Of a stretch of 25,176 nt of DNA, positions 7,429 to 15,259 are shown piece after piece. The notes under the pieces are model-generated. The model was not told the DNA's origin and did no database searches. It was given only the letters and a program-made list of their open reading frames with translations. Source of the stretch: an uncultured Clostridium sp. (GTDB lineage Bacteria; Bacillota_I; Bacilli_A; RF39; UBA660); NCBI GenBank assembly GCA_945788325.1, contig CALZLL010000007.1, forward strand, positions 1 to 25,176, written 5' to 3'. Numbering within the stretch: position 1 is the first letter of the stretch; every line of letters begins with the position of its first letter. The position numbers were made by a program, and so were the translations under genes.

Positions 7429-9450
7429 ATTATATGATTTAATATGAGGAAGAGCTTTAACTTCATCACCATCTTTATATAAGATTGGTTTTTCATAATA
7501 TTTAGCTGTCTCTTTATTTACTTCATCTAAACATATTTCATAAATTGAATCTGTATTTGTTTTTGTTTGTAAGTAATATTTTATACTCATTGCTTCATCT
7601 AAATAAGATCTAAATTGGTTATTATCTATTGAACCAGCTACTACAGCTTTATTTAAAAATTCTTCAAAATCTTCATAATCTTTTTCAATATTATCACTTA
7701 CTGATAATTGTTTTAAAAATTGAGTTATTACAACAAGAACTCTTTCAGAATCATTTATGATATCTTCATCACTAATTAAATCAGTTAATTTATTATTTAA
7801 TAATGCATCAATATTATTTATAGCTCTAAAATAAGATTCTTGATTTTTAGCAAGTTTTCTTCTTTCTTTATTATTTAAACCATTTGTATTAACACCAAGT
7901 ATTTCACCCTTATATAATGCTGGTTTAAGACTAGCTAATTTATTTCTAGCAGCAAATAATCTAACACCATTAATAATGTCATTTTCTTTAATCTTATTCT
8001 TGATTTTTTTTGCTTTTTCGTCATTTCCGTTTTCAATAGCTCTTCTTAAACTTTCTTTTCTAATTCTTTTTGCTAATTTAGTTCCTAATATACCTTTTAC
8101 TAAAGATGAACCAAATTCAGCTATTCTATCACTTAATTTTACTTTTTTAGGTTTTTCTTCTGCTATTTCTAACTTTAAACGATCTTGAGCTTGACAATTA
8201 TAGATATTAGTTATTTCAGTTAAATCATTAGCAAATGAAGATAGTTTTTCACCAGTTATATCTTCAACGTCAACTAACTCATTGAAAAGATTTCTTGCAT
8301 TTGTTACTTCATCATAAGATAATTCTTTTTTAAATTGAATTTTTGAATTTAATTTTTCTAATGCCTTTTTAAAACCATCTAACATAAGTAACTTAGTAGC
8401 TTTTAATTTTGCTAATAACCTTTTCTTTTCTTCGCATTCTGGAAGTTTTTCAATTTCTTCTTCTGCAATTGTAATACTTTTCTTTGTTCTTAACTTTTCT
8501 GCTTCGTCAACTAACTTTTCAGCTTCAGCATATTTTTCTTTTTCTTTTATTAAAGTATCAACTTCTGCTACTTCTTTTTGTAAATCACTTTGGATATCAG
8601 CATTTTTTAACTCTTTAATTAAAACTGATGCTTCGTCTAATTTATTTCTATCTTTGTTATTTCTAGCATCGTCTAATAGCTCACGAATCTTTTTGATTTT
8701 TTCTGTTTCTTCATTATCAATTCCAAAATGACCATTATTATATTTCATGTTTATGTTGTTAGATGTTATTAAATTATAACATCCCATAACTAAATTAGCA
8801 TATTCTTTATTTAAACCATTAGTCAAATCATTAACTACCTTAGTAGAAGCAATATTACCATTATATTCTTTTAATATGTTTAAAGAATCTTTTAAATTTG
8901 AAAATTCAATTATTTTCTTATTATTTGCTTTTATGATTTTAGTATATTGATCTAAATCTTTTTTACCTACTGATTCAGCAATTTTCGAACTATTTTCAAC
9001 AATCTCATTTTTTAAAATTTCTATTTCTTTAGCTATTTTATCTGTAAGTTGCTCTAACATACTACTTATAACTACTTGTTTATTAGATTTTAATATATCA
9101 AACTTTTTATTTTCTACTTCTTCATAAGCTTTTTCTTGAGCAGATATTAATTTATTTAAATCTAATAATCTTGAAGTCAACTTCATTTGCTTTTCTGAAT
9201 CAATATCTAAACAATTATTTAATTTTTTTAATAATTGTTTTCTTTCTATCTTTGCAAATTTTATAACATCTCCCACGGTTTTTGCTCCACTATAAAATAC
9301 TTTGTCAGATATGTTACTTACCTCAGTATTCATCTTATCAAGCCATTCTTTATCTAGCTTTTTATTTTCAGCTTTTGCATTTTCTTCAGATTTTTTTAAT
9401 TCATCTTTTGCAACTTTAAATATTGTTAAAGCATATTCTTTAAAATTCAT
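7420..9450 (-). CDS. Unknown large coiled-coil protein, 676 aa
   Basis: I do not recognise a family. The protein is highly charged and almost wholly helical, with strong heptad-like stretches around 15-45, 95-190, 250-345 and 375-400. A basic patch around 440-500 (including KLAKRIRKESLRRA) could bind nucleic acid or an acidic partner. The C-terminal 130 residues look globular. There is no signal peptide or membrane segment, so it is probably cytoplasmic. The ATG at 9450 follows AAAGGGGGAGA. It has a near-consensus promoter and its own terminator, so it is a well-expressed single-gene unit. It sits between a kinase-like fusion gene and truB, which gives no firm functional hint. Confidence 0.85.
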   Translation of the reverse strand: MNFKEYALTIFKVAKDELKKSEENAKAENKKLDKEWLDKMNTEVSNISDKVFYSGAKTVGDVIKFAKIERKQLLKKLNNCLDIDSEKQMKLTSRLLDLNKLISAQEKAYEEVENKKFDILKSNKQVVISSMLEQLTDKIAKEIEILKNEIVENSSKIAESVGKKDLDQYTKIIKANNKKIIEFSNLKDSLNILKEYNGNIASTKVVNDLTNGLNKEYANLVMGCYNLITSNNINMKYNNGHFGIDNEETEKIKKIRELLDDARNNKDRNKLDEASVLIKELKNADIQSDLQKEVAEVDTLIKEKEKYAEAEKLVDEAEKLRTKKSITIAEEEIEKLPECEEKKRLLAKLKATKLLMLDGFKKALEKLNSKIQFKKELSYDEVTNARNLFNELVDVEDITGEKLSSFANDLTEITNIYNCQAQDRLKLEIAEEKPKKVKLSDRIAEFGSSLVKGILGTKLAKRIRKESLRRAIENGNDEKAKKIKNKIKENDIINGVRLFAARNKLASLKPALYKGEILGVNTNGLNNKERRKLAKNQESYFRAINNIDALLNNKLTDLISDEDIINDSERVLVVITQFLKQLSVSDNIEKDYEDFEEFLNKAVVAGSIDNNQFRSYLDEAMSIKYYLQTKTNTDSIYEICLDEVNKETAKYYEKPILYKDGDEVKALPHIKSYNRK

Positions 9451-9482
9451 TCAAATCTCCCCCTTTTGTTTGAATGCCACAT

Positions 9483-9511
9483 ATATTACCATAAAAAAAT
9501 AAACTTGTCAA
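9483..9511 (-). promoter_or_regulatory. Strong sigma-A promoter of the coiled-coil gene
   Basis: On the minus strand: perfect TTGACA -35 (9506-9511), 17-nt spacer ending TATGG, TAATAT -10 (9483-9488). It is the best promoter in the window. Confidence 0.8.
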
Positions 9512-9525
9512 CAATTTTTCTATAT

Positions 9526-9550
9526 AAAAAAACAAGTATTTCTACCTGTT
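9526..9550 (-). terminator. Terminator of the GNAT-kinase gene
   Basis: AACAGGTA, a GAAA tetraloop and TACTTGTT form an 8-bp stem (one G-U) followed by a T run on the minus strand. The TAG stop of the gene lies inside the hairpin, as in the terminator at 7402-7428. Confidence 0.85.
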
Positions 9551-10912
9551 AATTCCAAATTTAAATACTAAATATCCAATTAATGCTACCGCAAACATTA
9601 TTATAGAAAGTATAATTACACTAATTTTACCACTTCTAGATGACAGTTGATCTATAACGCCTTCGTCCGTACTATACATTTCGGATAAATACTTTTCATA
9701 AGAATCAGATAAATAATAACGATTTCTTTCTTTAAAAACTCCATCATAATAATTTTTAAAACTTATAGGCAATTTATTCTTATTTTTATTATAAATTTTT
9801 TCTACTTCTTCAAAAGTAGCATCATCATCTATTTTTTCATCAATTAATAATTGTAAAGTTGTAACCGCAAAAGCATATAAATCAGTTTTTTCTGAGACAA
9901 TCTTATTGATTGGATCCCTATACTTTTGAACAACTTCATTATTAACTACGTTTTTCTTTACAACAAATGCATCACAATCAATTAATTTTATATTACCCTT
10001 TTTGTCAAAAAATATATTATTTGGATTTAAATCACATATGTATATTTGTTTATCATGAAGTTTTTTCATTACTTTCTCTATTGATTTTATTCTTTCAATC
10101 TTATCTTCAAAACTTAAATTTTTACTATCTTCTAATAAAGATTTTCCATCTGGTAAATATTCCATTATATAACCAACAAAAACTCCATCATAATATACTA
10201 AGTTTTTTGGTTTTACAATTTCATCAATTTCTAATGTTTTTATGTATCTTAATGTTTCTTCCCTATCTTTTATATAAGTAAATGAATTAGAAGTAAACAT
10301 CTTTAAAATTCTTCCATCTTGTGTAAGATATATATTTCCAGATCTACCTGATGCTATCTTTTTAACTAACTTTAAACTTTTATAATCTACCGAATCAGGT
10401 GTTATATTTCTAAATTTATCATTTAATCTACGACTTGCAACTGCGGCTATTACACTAATACTCAATAAACTACCATCTTCATTTATACCAACTTCATAAA
10501 ATCCCAATGACTTATAGATAGCTAACGACGTACCATCATGTTCATCAACGGTAACAATAACGTTTCTAGAACCAACTTCTCCGGCCACATATATAACCGC
10601 TTCAATAAGTAAACTTTCCATGTTCTTATTTTTAAATTCATCTAATACGTATAATTTATTTATTTCAACTTGAGTAGAATTGCTATTATTTTTAAATTCA
10701 AATATGGTATAACCTATTAACATTCCATTAGTTTGAACAGCAATAGTAATTCTATTTCTAAAATATTCTGGTACTATGTAATCATCTATGTCTGCTAAAC
10801 AGTCTTTTTTTAAATTCTCACTGGAAAAAGTATTAACTATATCAGCAAAAATATCAAAATCAGTTTCCAAAATACCAAGGTTAAGATTTTCTTTTTTTAC
10901 TAAATTAATCAT
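9542..10912 (-). CDS. GNAT-like / protein-kinase-like fusion with C-terminal membrane anchor
   Basis: Three parts are visible in 456 residues. Residues about 15-160 resemble a GNAT acyltransferase (core strands, LYVLDEFKNKNMESLL, then NVIVTVDEHDGTSLAIYKSLGFYEVG), but the glycines of the acetyl-CoA loop are lost. Residues about 180-400 are a Ser/Thr-kinase-like domain: glycine loop GRSG (189-192), K204, catalytic loop CDLNPNN with D294 and N299, and metal site IDCD with D312. The catalytic and metal-binding residues are present. The DLNPxN and DxD style resembles bacterial kinases of the YegI/TerY-associated type. Residues about 429-451 form one membrane span, giving a tail-anchored cytoplasmic enzyme. 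It has its own promoter and terminator between rbfA and the coiled-coil gene. The substrate is unknown. Confidence 0.78.
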   Translation of the reverse strand: MINLVKKENLNLGILETDFDIFADIVNTFSSENLKKDCLADIDDYIVPEYFRNRITIAVQTNGMLIGYTIFEFKNNSNSTQVEINKLYVLDEFKNKNMESLLIEAVIYVAGEVGSRNVIVTVDEHDGTSLAIYKSLGFYEVGINEDGSLLSISVIAAVASRRLNDKFRNITPDSVDYKSLKLVKKIASGRSGNIYLTQDGRILKMFTSNSFTYIKDREETLRYIKTLEIDEIVKPKNLVYYDGVFVGYIMEYLPDGKSLLEDSKNLSFEDKIERIKSIEKVMKKLHDKQIYICDLNPNNIFFDKKGNIKLIDCDAFVVKKNVVNNEVVQKYRDPINKIVSEKTDLYAFAVTTLQLLIDEKIDDDATFEEVEKIYNKNKNKLPISFKNYYDGVFKERNRYYLSDSYEKYLSEMYSTDEGVIDQLSSRSGKISVIILSIIMFAVALIGYLVFKFGINR

Positions 10913-10945
10913 ACCATCACCGCCGTATCATATAACATTAATTTA

Positions 10946-10951
10946 ATTATA
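10946..10951 (-). promoter_or_regulatory. Probable promoter (-10) of the GNAT-kinase gene
   Basis: A perfect TATAAT on the minus strand lies 34 nt before the ATG and downstream of the rbfA terminator. The -35 is poor (TTGTAG at 19-nt spacing), so it may need an activator. Confidence 0.5.
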
Positions 10952-10983
10952 CCTTTTTTTCTTTATAATTTCTACAAAAAAAT

Positions 10984-11013
10984 AAAAAAAGATAGAAATT
11001 TCTACCTTTTTTT
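10984..11013 (-). terminator. Terminator of the rimP-nusA-rnpM-infB-rbfA operon
   Basis: AAAGGTAGA, an AATT loop and TCTATCTTT form a 9-bp stem (one G-U) followed by T7 on the minus strand, beginning right at the rbfA stop codon. Confidence 0.85.
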
Positions 11014-11353
11014 AATTATCATTTATTTCACTTATTATTTTTTCTATTTTAGATCCATACTCAATTGATTCATCATAGATAAATCTTAAATCAGGAATTC
11101 TTCTTATTTCAAGCTTTCTCTTAGCAAGTTCTGTTTTGATAAATCCTTTTGCTGAATTTAAATCATGCAAACATTTATCCTTCTTACTTTCGTTTAAAAC
11201 CGTGCAATAAACTTGCGCCAAAGAAAGATCGGTATCAACTTTACACGCGGTAATGGTTACAAATTTTATGTCTTCATCATTAACTTCATTTTGTAATATA
11301 TCACTTATTTCTCTTATTAATAAATTTGCAATTCTTTCTGTTTTTACACTCAT
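11012..11353 (-). CDS. rbfA: Ribosome-binding factor A
   Basis: RbfA is a KH-fold protein that binds the 30S subunit during late 16S maturation and cold adaptation. The 113 residues match the family length, with RIANLLIREISDILQ at the N-terminus, DLSLAQVYCTVL in the core and the conserved ELAKRKLEIRRIPDLRFIYD near the C-terminus. The start follows AGAGGTAA. It lies 4 nt downstream of infB and is the last gene of the operon before a strong terminator. Confidence 0.95.
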   Translation of the reverse strand: MSVKTERIANLLIREISDILQNEVNDEDIKFVTITACKVDTDLSLAQVYCTVLNESKKDKCLHDLNSAKGFIKTELAKRKLEIRRIPDLRFIYDESIEYGSKIEKIISEINDN

Positions 11354-11357
11354 TTTA

Positions 11358-13502
11358 TTACCTCTTTATTTCAACAAGTTCATAAGCTTCTATAATATCT
11401 TTTTCTTTGATATCTTGATAATTTTCTAACGTTATACCACATTCAAAACCAGCTTTAACTTCCTTAGCTTGATTTTTTTCTCTTTGAATTGTATTAATAG
11501 CCCCATCATACATTACAACACCATCACGAATAACACGAGCTTTTGCTCCCATTTTAACCATTCCATCTAATACATAACATCCAGCTATGTTACCAGTTTT
11601 AGAAAATTTATATATCTTTCTTATCTCAGCAGATCCAATTACCTTTTCTTCGTACTCAGGATCAAGCATTCCCTTCATAGCAGCTTCCATTTCTTCTACT
11701 ACTTTATATATAATGTTGTGAAGTCTTACATCAACACCATATTCTTTTGCAATATCAAGTATTTTTCCACTTGGTCTTACGTTAAAACCTATTATTATGG
11801 CACTTGATGCATTAGCTAAAACTATATCGCTTTCAGTAATTGTTCCAACACCACTTCTTATTACGTTTAACTTACAACCTTCAACATCTATTTTTGATAA
11901 TGTATTTTTAACCGCTTCTTCACTACCTTTAACGTCGGCTTTCAATACAATGTTTATTTCTTTTAATCCTTCAGAAATTTTACCAAATAAATCATCTAAA
12001 CTTAAAGCACTTGCCAAAGTATTTGATTTTAATTTAGCAACATCACTTCTTTGCTCTGCAACTTGATGAGCTTGCTTTTCAGATTCAAAAGCCATGAACT
12101 TATCACCAGCTGTTGGAACTCCTGATATACCAGTTACTTCAACAGGAGTTGATGGTAATGCTTCAACCACTTCTTCACCTAAATCATTTTTTAGTGTTCT
12201 TATCTTACCAAAGAACTCACCAATAACAACTGGATCTCCCAATCTTAACGTACCATTTTGAACAAGTAAAGTTACCATAGAACCAACGTTTTTATCCAAC
12301 TTAGATTCTATTACGGTACCCATTGCGTACCTTTTTGGATTAGCTTTTAATTCTTGCATATCAGAAAGTAAAAGTAAGTTTTCTAATAATTTATCAATAC
12401 CCTCATGAGTTTTAGCAGAAATAGGAACAAATAAAGTATCACCACCCCAAGAATCAGGAGTTAAACCACGTTCACTCATTTCTCTCATGACCCTATCTGG
12501 ATTAGCTCCAGGTTTATCCATTTTATTAACCGCTACTATAATAGGAACGTTAGCTGCTTTAGCATGATCAATAGCTTCAACGGTTTGAGGCATAACACCA
12601 TCATCAGCGGCAACTATAATTATTACGATATCAGTAATAGATGCTCCACGAGCTCTCATTTCAGTAAAAGCAGCATGCCCTGGTGTATCAATAAAAGTGA
12701 TTTTTCTATCATTATACTTAACTTGATATGCACCAATATGCTGAGTTATACCTCCAAATTCACCTTCTATTACATTACTTTCTCTTATTGCATCTAAAAG
12801 CGATGTTTTACCATGGTCAACATGTCCCATTATAGTAACCACCGGTGGTCTTTCAATTAAATCTTTTGGATCATCATTAACCTCAAACATTTCAAAATTA
12901 GAAATATCTGTTGTTTCTTCCTTTTTTAACTCTTTATTATATTCTAAAGCTAAAACAGATGCATCATCATAACTTATAACAGCATTCATAGAAGCCATTA
13001 TCCCAAGGGTCATTAATTTTTTTATTACATCCGTTACCGCAACAGATAACTCTAAAGCAAAATCATTAATTGTCATTCCATCTTTATAAAGAATAACATT
13101 TTTATCTGTTTCACTTTCATTTGAAACTAATTTTTCTTTATTTTTATACATTGCCTTTTTAGCTTCTTTAATATCTTTATCTTTATTTTTATTCTTATTT
13201 TTCTTTTTCTTAATGGTTGGTTCACTATTATATATAGCATCTTTTTTATCAATTAATGTATCTATTGCATCATCATAATAGTCATCCTCATCCATCTTCT
13301 TTATTATTTCTTCATCTACCAAGACATCAGAAGAAGTATCTTCATCACTTTCGTTTGCAAAAGCATTATCAAGTTCAACGATTGCGTCATCATCTAACAA
13401 GTCATCAGCTTTAGCTACTTTTATTCCTAAACTTTCACACATTTTTAATACTTCTTCTACCTTTTTATTCATGTCTTCAGCATATTCTAAAACACTCATC
13501 AT
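11358..13502 (-). CDS. infB: Translation initiation factor IF-2
   Basis: IF-2 is the GTPase that places initiator tRNA on the ribosome and promotes subunit joining. The 714-residue protein has two IF2-N-type domains (about 1-50 and 138-192) joined by an acidic then lysine-rich linker. The G domain follows: GHVDHGKT (226-233), DTPGH (272-276), NKMD (326-329), then beta-barrel and C-terminal tRNA-binding domains. Two ATGs in tandem (13502 and 13499) follow a GGAAAGGGG region; either could be the start. It lies 21 nt after rnpM. The YlxQ (L7Ae-like) gene usually found between rnpM and infB in Bacillus is absent. Confidence 0.97.
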   Translation of the reverse strand: MMSVLEYAEDMNKKVEEVLKMCESLGIKVAKADDLLDDDAIVELDNAFANESDEDTSSDVLVDEEIIKKMDEDDYYDDAIDTLIDKKDAIYNSEPTIKKKKNKNKNKDKDIKEAKKAMYKNKEKLVSNESETDKNVILYKDGMTINDFALELSVAVTDVIKKLMTLGIMASMNAVISYDDASVLALEYNKELKKEETTDISNFEMFEVNDDPKDLIERPPVVTIMGHVDHGKTSLLDAIRESNVIEGEFGGITQHIGAYQVKYNDRKITFIDTPGHAAFTEMRARGASITDIVIIIVAADDGVMPQTVEAIDHAKAANVPIIVAVNKMDKPGANPDRVMREMSERGLTPDSWGGDTLFVPISAKTHEGIDKLLENLLLLSDMQELKANPKRYAMGTVIESKLDKNVGSMVTLLVQNGTLRLGDPVVIGEFFGKIRTLKNDLGEEVVEALPSTPVEVTGISGVPTAGDKFMAFESEKQAHQVAEQRSDVAKLKSNTLASALSLDDLFGKISEGLKEINIVLKADVKGSEEAVKNTLSKIDVEGCKLNVIRSGVGTITESDIVLANASSAIIIGFNVRPSGKILDIAKEYGVDVRLHNIIYKVVEEMEAAMKGMLDPEYEEKVIGSAEIRKIYKFSKTGNIAGCYVLDGMVKMGAKARVIRDGVVMYDGAINTIQREKNQAKEVKAGFECGITLENYQDIKEKDIIEAYELVEIKR

Positions 13503-13523
13503 GAGACTCCACGCCCCTTTCCT

Positions 13524-13787
13524 TTATTTATTTATAGCATTTTCTAGTTCTTTATATACTTCTTCAGGCACTAAAACTTCTAAATACTTTTCTAAAGCCT
13601 TAGTTTTTCTAGCCATTTCAACTACTTCAAAATCTTTTTTTAAGTATGCACCTCTACCATTTGCTTTTCCAGTCAAATCAACTGATACGTTACCTAAATT
13701 ATCTCTTACCACTCTAATTAATTCTTTCTTAGGATATTTTTCTTTGGTTATAACGCACGTACGCATAGGTATTTTTTTTGGTTTCAT
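13524..13787 (-). CDS. rnpM: RNase P modulator RnpM (YlxR family)
   Basis: YlxR/RnpM is a small basic RNA-binding protein, reported in Bacillus to bind and modulate RNase P, usually encoded between nusA and infB. The 87 residues carry the family signature RTCVITKEKYPKKELIRVVR followed by the GRGAYL motif (about 44-49). The start follows GAGGTGAAA. It is 17 nt after nusA and 21 nt before infB, within the operon. Confidence 0.93.
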   Translation of the reverse strand: MKPKKIPMRTCVITKEKYPKKELIRVVRDNLGNVSVDLTGKANGRGAYLKKDFEVVEMARKTKALEKYLEVLVPEEVYKELENAINK

Positions 13788-13804
13788 TTTCTTTTCACCT
13801 CATT

Positions 13805-14902
13805 TTAAGATAAAGCATTAGTAAGGTCAATCTTTTCTTCTTTTACTTGTTCAGGAGTTTTAACATCTATTTTATAATGAGTTAAACGTGCTGCAAGCCT
13901 AACGTTTTGACCTTTTTTACCAATTGCCAAAGATAAATTATCACCCTCAGCGATGGCCAAAGCTTCTTTTTTCTTTTCATCTAATATATATACTTTTACA
14001 TCTTTTGCTGGTGAAAGAGCATTTTTAATAAACGTAATTGGATCTTTATCATATTTTACAACATCTATTTTTTCTCCACCAAGCTCATTTGTTATACGAT
14101 TTATTCTAGAACCCTTTTCTCCAATACATGCACCAATTGCATCAACGCTTTCATCTTCAGAGTAAACAGCTATTTTACTTCTTGAACCAGCATCCCTTGC
14201 AACGCTATATAATATAACGGTTCCATCATTAAGTTCTGGAATTTCATTTTCAAGTAATCTTTTAACAAATCCATAATGACTTCTAGATAAAAGCACAAGC
14301 GGACTTTTTCCAGTATCATCAATTTTAGTTACATAAACTTTTATTGATGACCCCATCGTTAGTTTTTCATCTTTAATTAATTCCTTCTTAGGTAAAATAC
14401 CATGCATTCTGCCTAAATCAACATAATAGTTTTGAGAATCTTCCCTAGAAAGCGTTCCAACAAGTAACTCTCCTTCTTTATCTTCAAATTCAGACATAAT
14501 ACTTTGTCTTTCAGCTTCTCTTACCTTTTGAACTAATATTTGTTTAGCTACCATGGTTGCAACACGTCCAAAATCCTTTAATACAACTTCTTCCTCGATG
14601 GTTTCTCCTACTTCTATATCAGGAACAATCTTTTTTGCATCCTCAAGCAAAATTTCAACTGCTTCTTCTCCATCTTCACTTTCTTCTTCACCATCAGTAT
14701 ATTCCAAAACAACTTTCTGATATGAATAACCTTTTATCTCTCCAGTTTTTTTATCTATATCAATTCTGATATTTGGAAGTCCAGTTTCCTTAGCATAAGC
14801 CTTTTCTAAAGCTGTTGTCATACCCTCAAATATAACATCTTCACTTATTTGTTTTTCTTCACATATTCCTTTTAATGCTTTAATAAATTCTTTACTATTC
14901 AT
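13805..14902 (-). CDS. nusA: Transcription termination/antitermination factor NusA
   Basis: NusA binds RNA polymerase and nascent RNA and modulates pausing and intrinsic termination. The 365 residues show the Firmicutes layout: N-terminal polymerase-binding domain (about 1-125), S1 domain (about 134-200, GELLVGTLSREDSQNYYVDL) and two KH domains (about 205-345, with GACIGEKGSRINRI and LAIGKKGQNVRLAARLT). As usual in Firmicutes there is no acidic C-terminal repeat region. Its ribosome binding site (AAAGGAGATAA) lies inside the last codons of rimP. A leader hairpin upstream of rimP may give NusA-dependent autoregulation. Confidence 0.97.
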   Translation of the reverse strand: MNSKEFIKALKGICEEKQISEDVIFEGMTTALEKAYAKETGLPNIRIDIDKKTGEIKGYSYQKVVLEYTDGEEESEDGEEAVEILLEDAKKIVPDIEVGETIEEEVVLKDFGRVATMVAKQILVQKVREAERQSIMSEFEDKEGELLVGTLSREDSQNYYVDLGRMHGILPKKELIKDEKLTMGSSIKVYVTKIDDTGKSPLVLLSRSHYGFVKRLLENEIPELNDGTVILYSVARDAGSRSKIAVYSEDESVDAIGACIGEKGSRINRITNELGGEKIDVVKYDKDPITFIKNALSPAKDVKVYILDEKKKEALAIAEGDNLSLAIGKKGQNVRLAARLTHYKIDVKTPEQVKEEKIDLTNALS

Positions 14903-14903
14903 T

Positions 14904-15155
14904 TTATTTATCTCCTTTTTCTAGTGAGCAAACATCTAAAACGTATGCTTCATCAAATTCATCTTCTAGCGTATCAATTAATGGATTAATAACCTCGGTT
15001 GCTAAAACACAAGTATCAACATCGACAAATGGTTCCTTATCTATTACTACCCTTAAAAAATACATACTACCTTCTTTAACATATTCAACATCACAAAGTT
15101 TAATGTTAATTTCATTAAGGGGCTTTTCTATAAGGCTCCTTACTTTAGTATCCAT
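14904..15155 (-). CDS. rimP: Ribosome maturation factor RimP, short form lacking the C-terminal domain
   Basis: RimP assists 30S assembly. The N-terminal alpha/beta domain is recognisable: CDVEYVKEGSMYFLRVVIDK, VDVDTCVLATEVINPLID and the strand YVLDVCS. The protein then stops after 83 residues, where a normal RimP (about 150 residues) continues with PG-D-R-PL and an SH3-like domain. The last codons encode nusA's ribosome binding site and the stop is 1 nt from the nusA ATG, so no hidden remainder exists in another frame. I chose the ATG at 15155 because AAGGAGG sits 8 nt upstream; the in-frame TTG at 15173 would overlap that site. First gene of the operon. Confidence 0.85.
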   Translation of the reverse strand: MDTKVRSLIEKPLNEINIKLCDVEYVKEGSMYFLRVVIDKEPFVDVDTCVLATEVINPLIDTLEDEFDEAYVLDVCSLEKGDK

Positions 15156-15169
15156 ACTTAATACCTCCT

Positions 15170-15204
15170 TCAAATATAAAGAGCAGGACTTTTGCCCTAC
15201 TCTT
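15170..15204 (-). promoter_or_regulatory. Leader hairpin of the rimP-nusA operon (candidate NusA-dependent attenuator)
   Basis: On the minus strand AAGAGTAGGGC, an AAAA loop and GTCCTGCTCTT form a long stem of about 11-12 bp followed by the weak U tract TTTATATTT. It lies between the promoter and the rimP ribosome binding site. In Bacillus subtilis the rimP(ylxS)-nusA leader carries a NusA-stimulated terminator; the weak U tract here fits that idea. Confidence 0.55.
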
Positions 15205-15217
15205 CGTTGCTACAAAT

Positions 15218-15245
15218 ATTATACCATAAAAAATACTAATTGCAA
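15218..15245 (-). promoter_or_regulatory. Promoter of the rimP-nusA-rnpM-infB-rbfA operon
   Basis: On the minus strand: TTGCAA -35 (15240-15245), 16-nt spacer, perfect TATAAT -10 (15218-15223) preceded by TGG (extended -10). Confidence 0.7.
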
Positions 15246-15259
15246 GTAATTTTTAGTTA

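Noticed and set aside
9967..10281. Plus-strand frame of 104 codons
   Set aside because: It is antisense to the kinase domain with no ribosome binding site and a biased Leu/Tyr composition typical of a shadow frame.
15156..15173. TTG start for a longer RimP
   Set aside because: It places the AAGGAGG ribosome binding site inside the coding region; the ATG at 15155 has ideal spacing.
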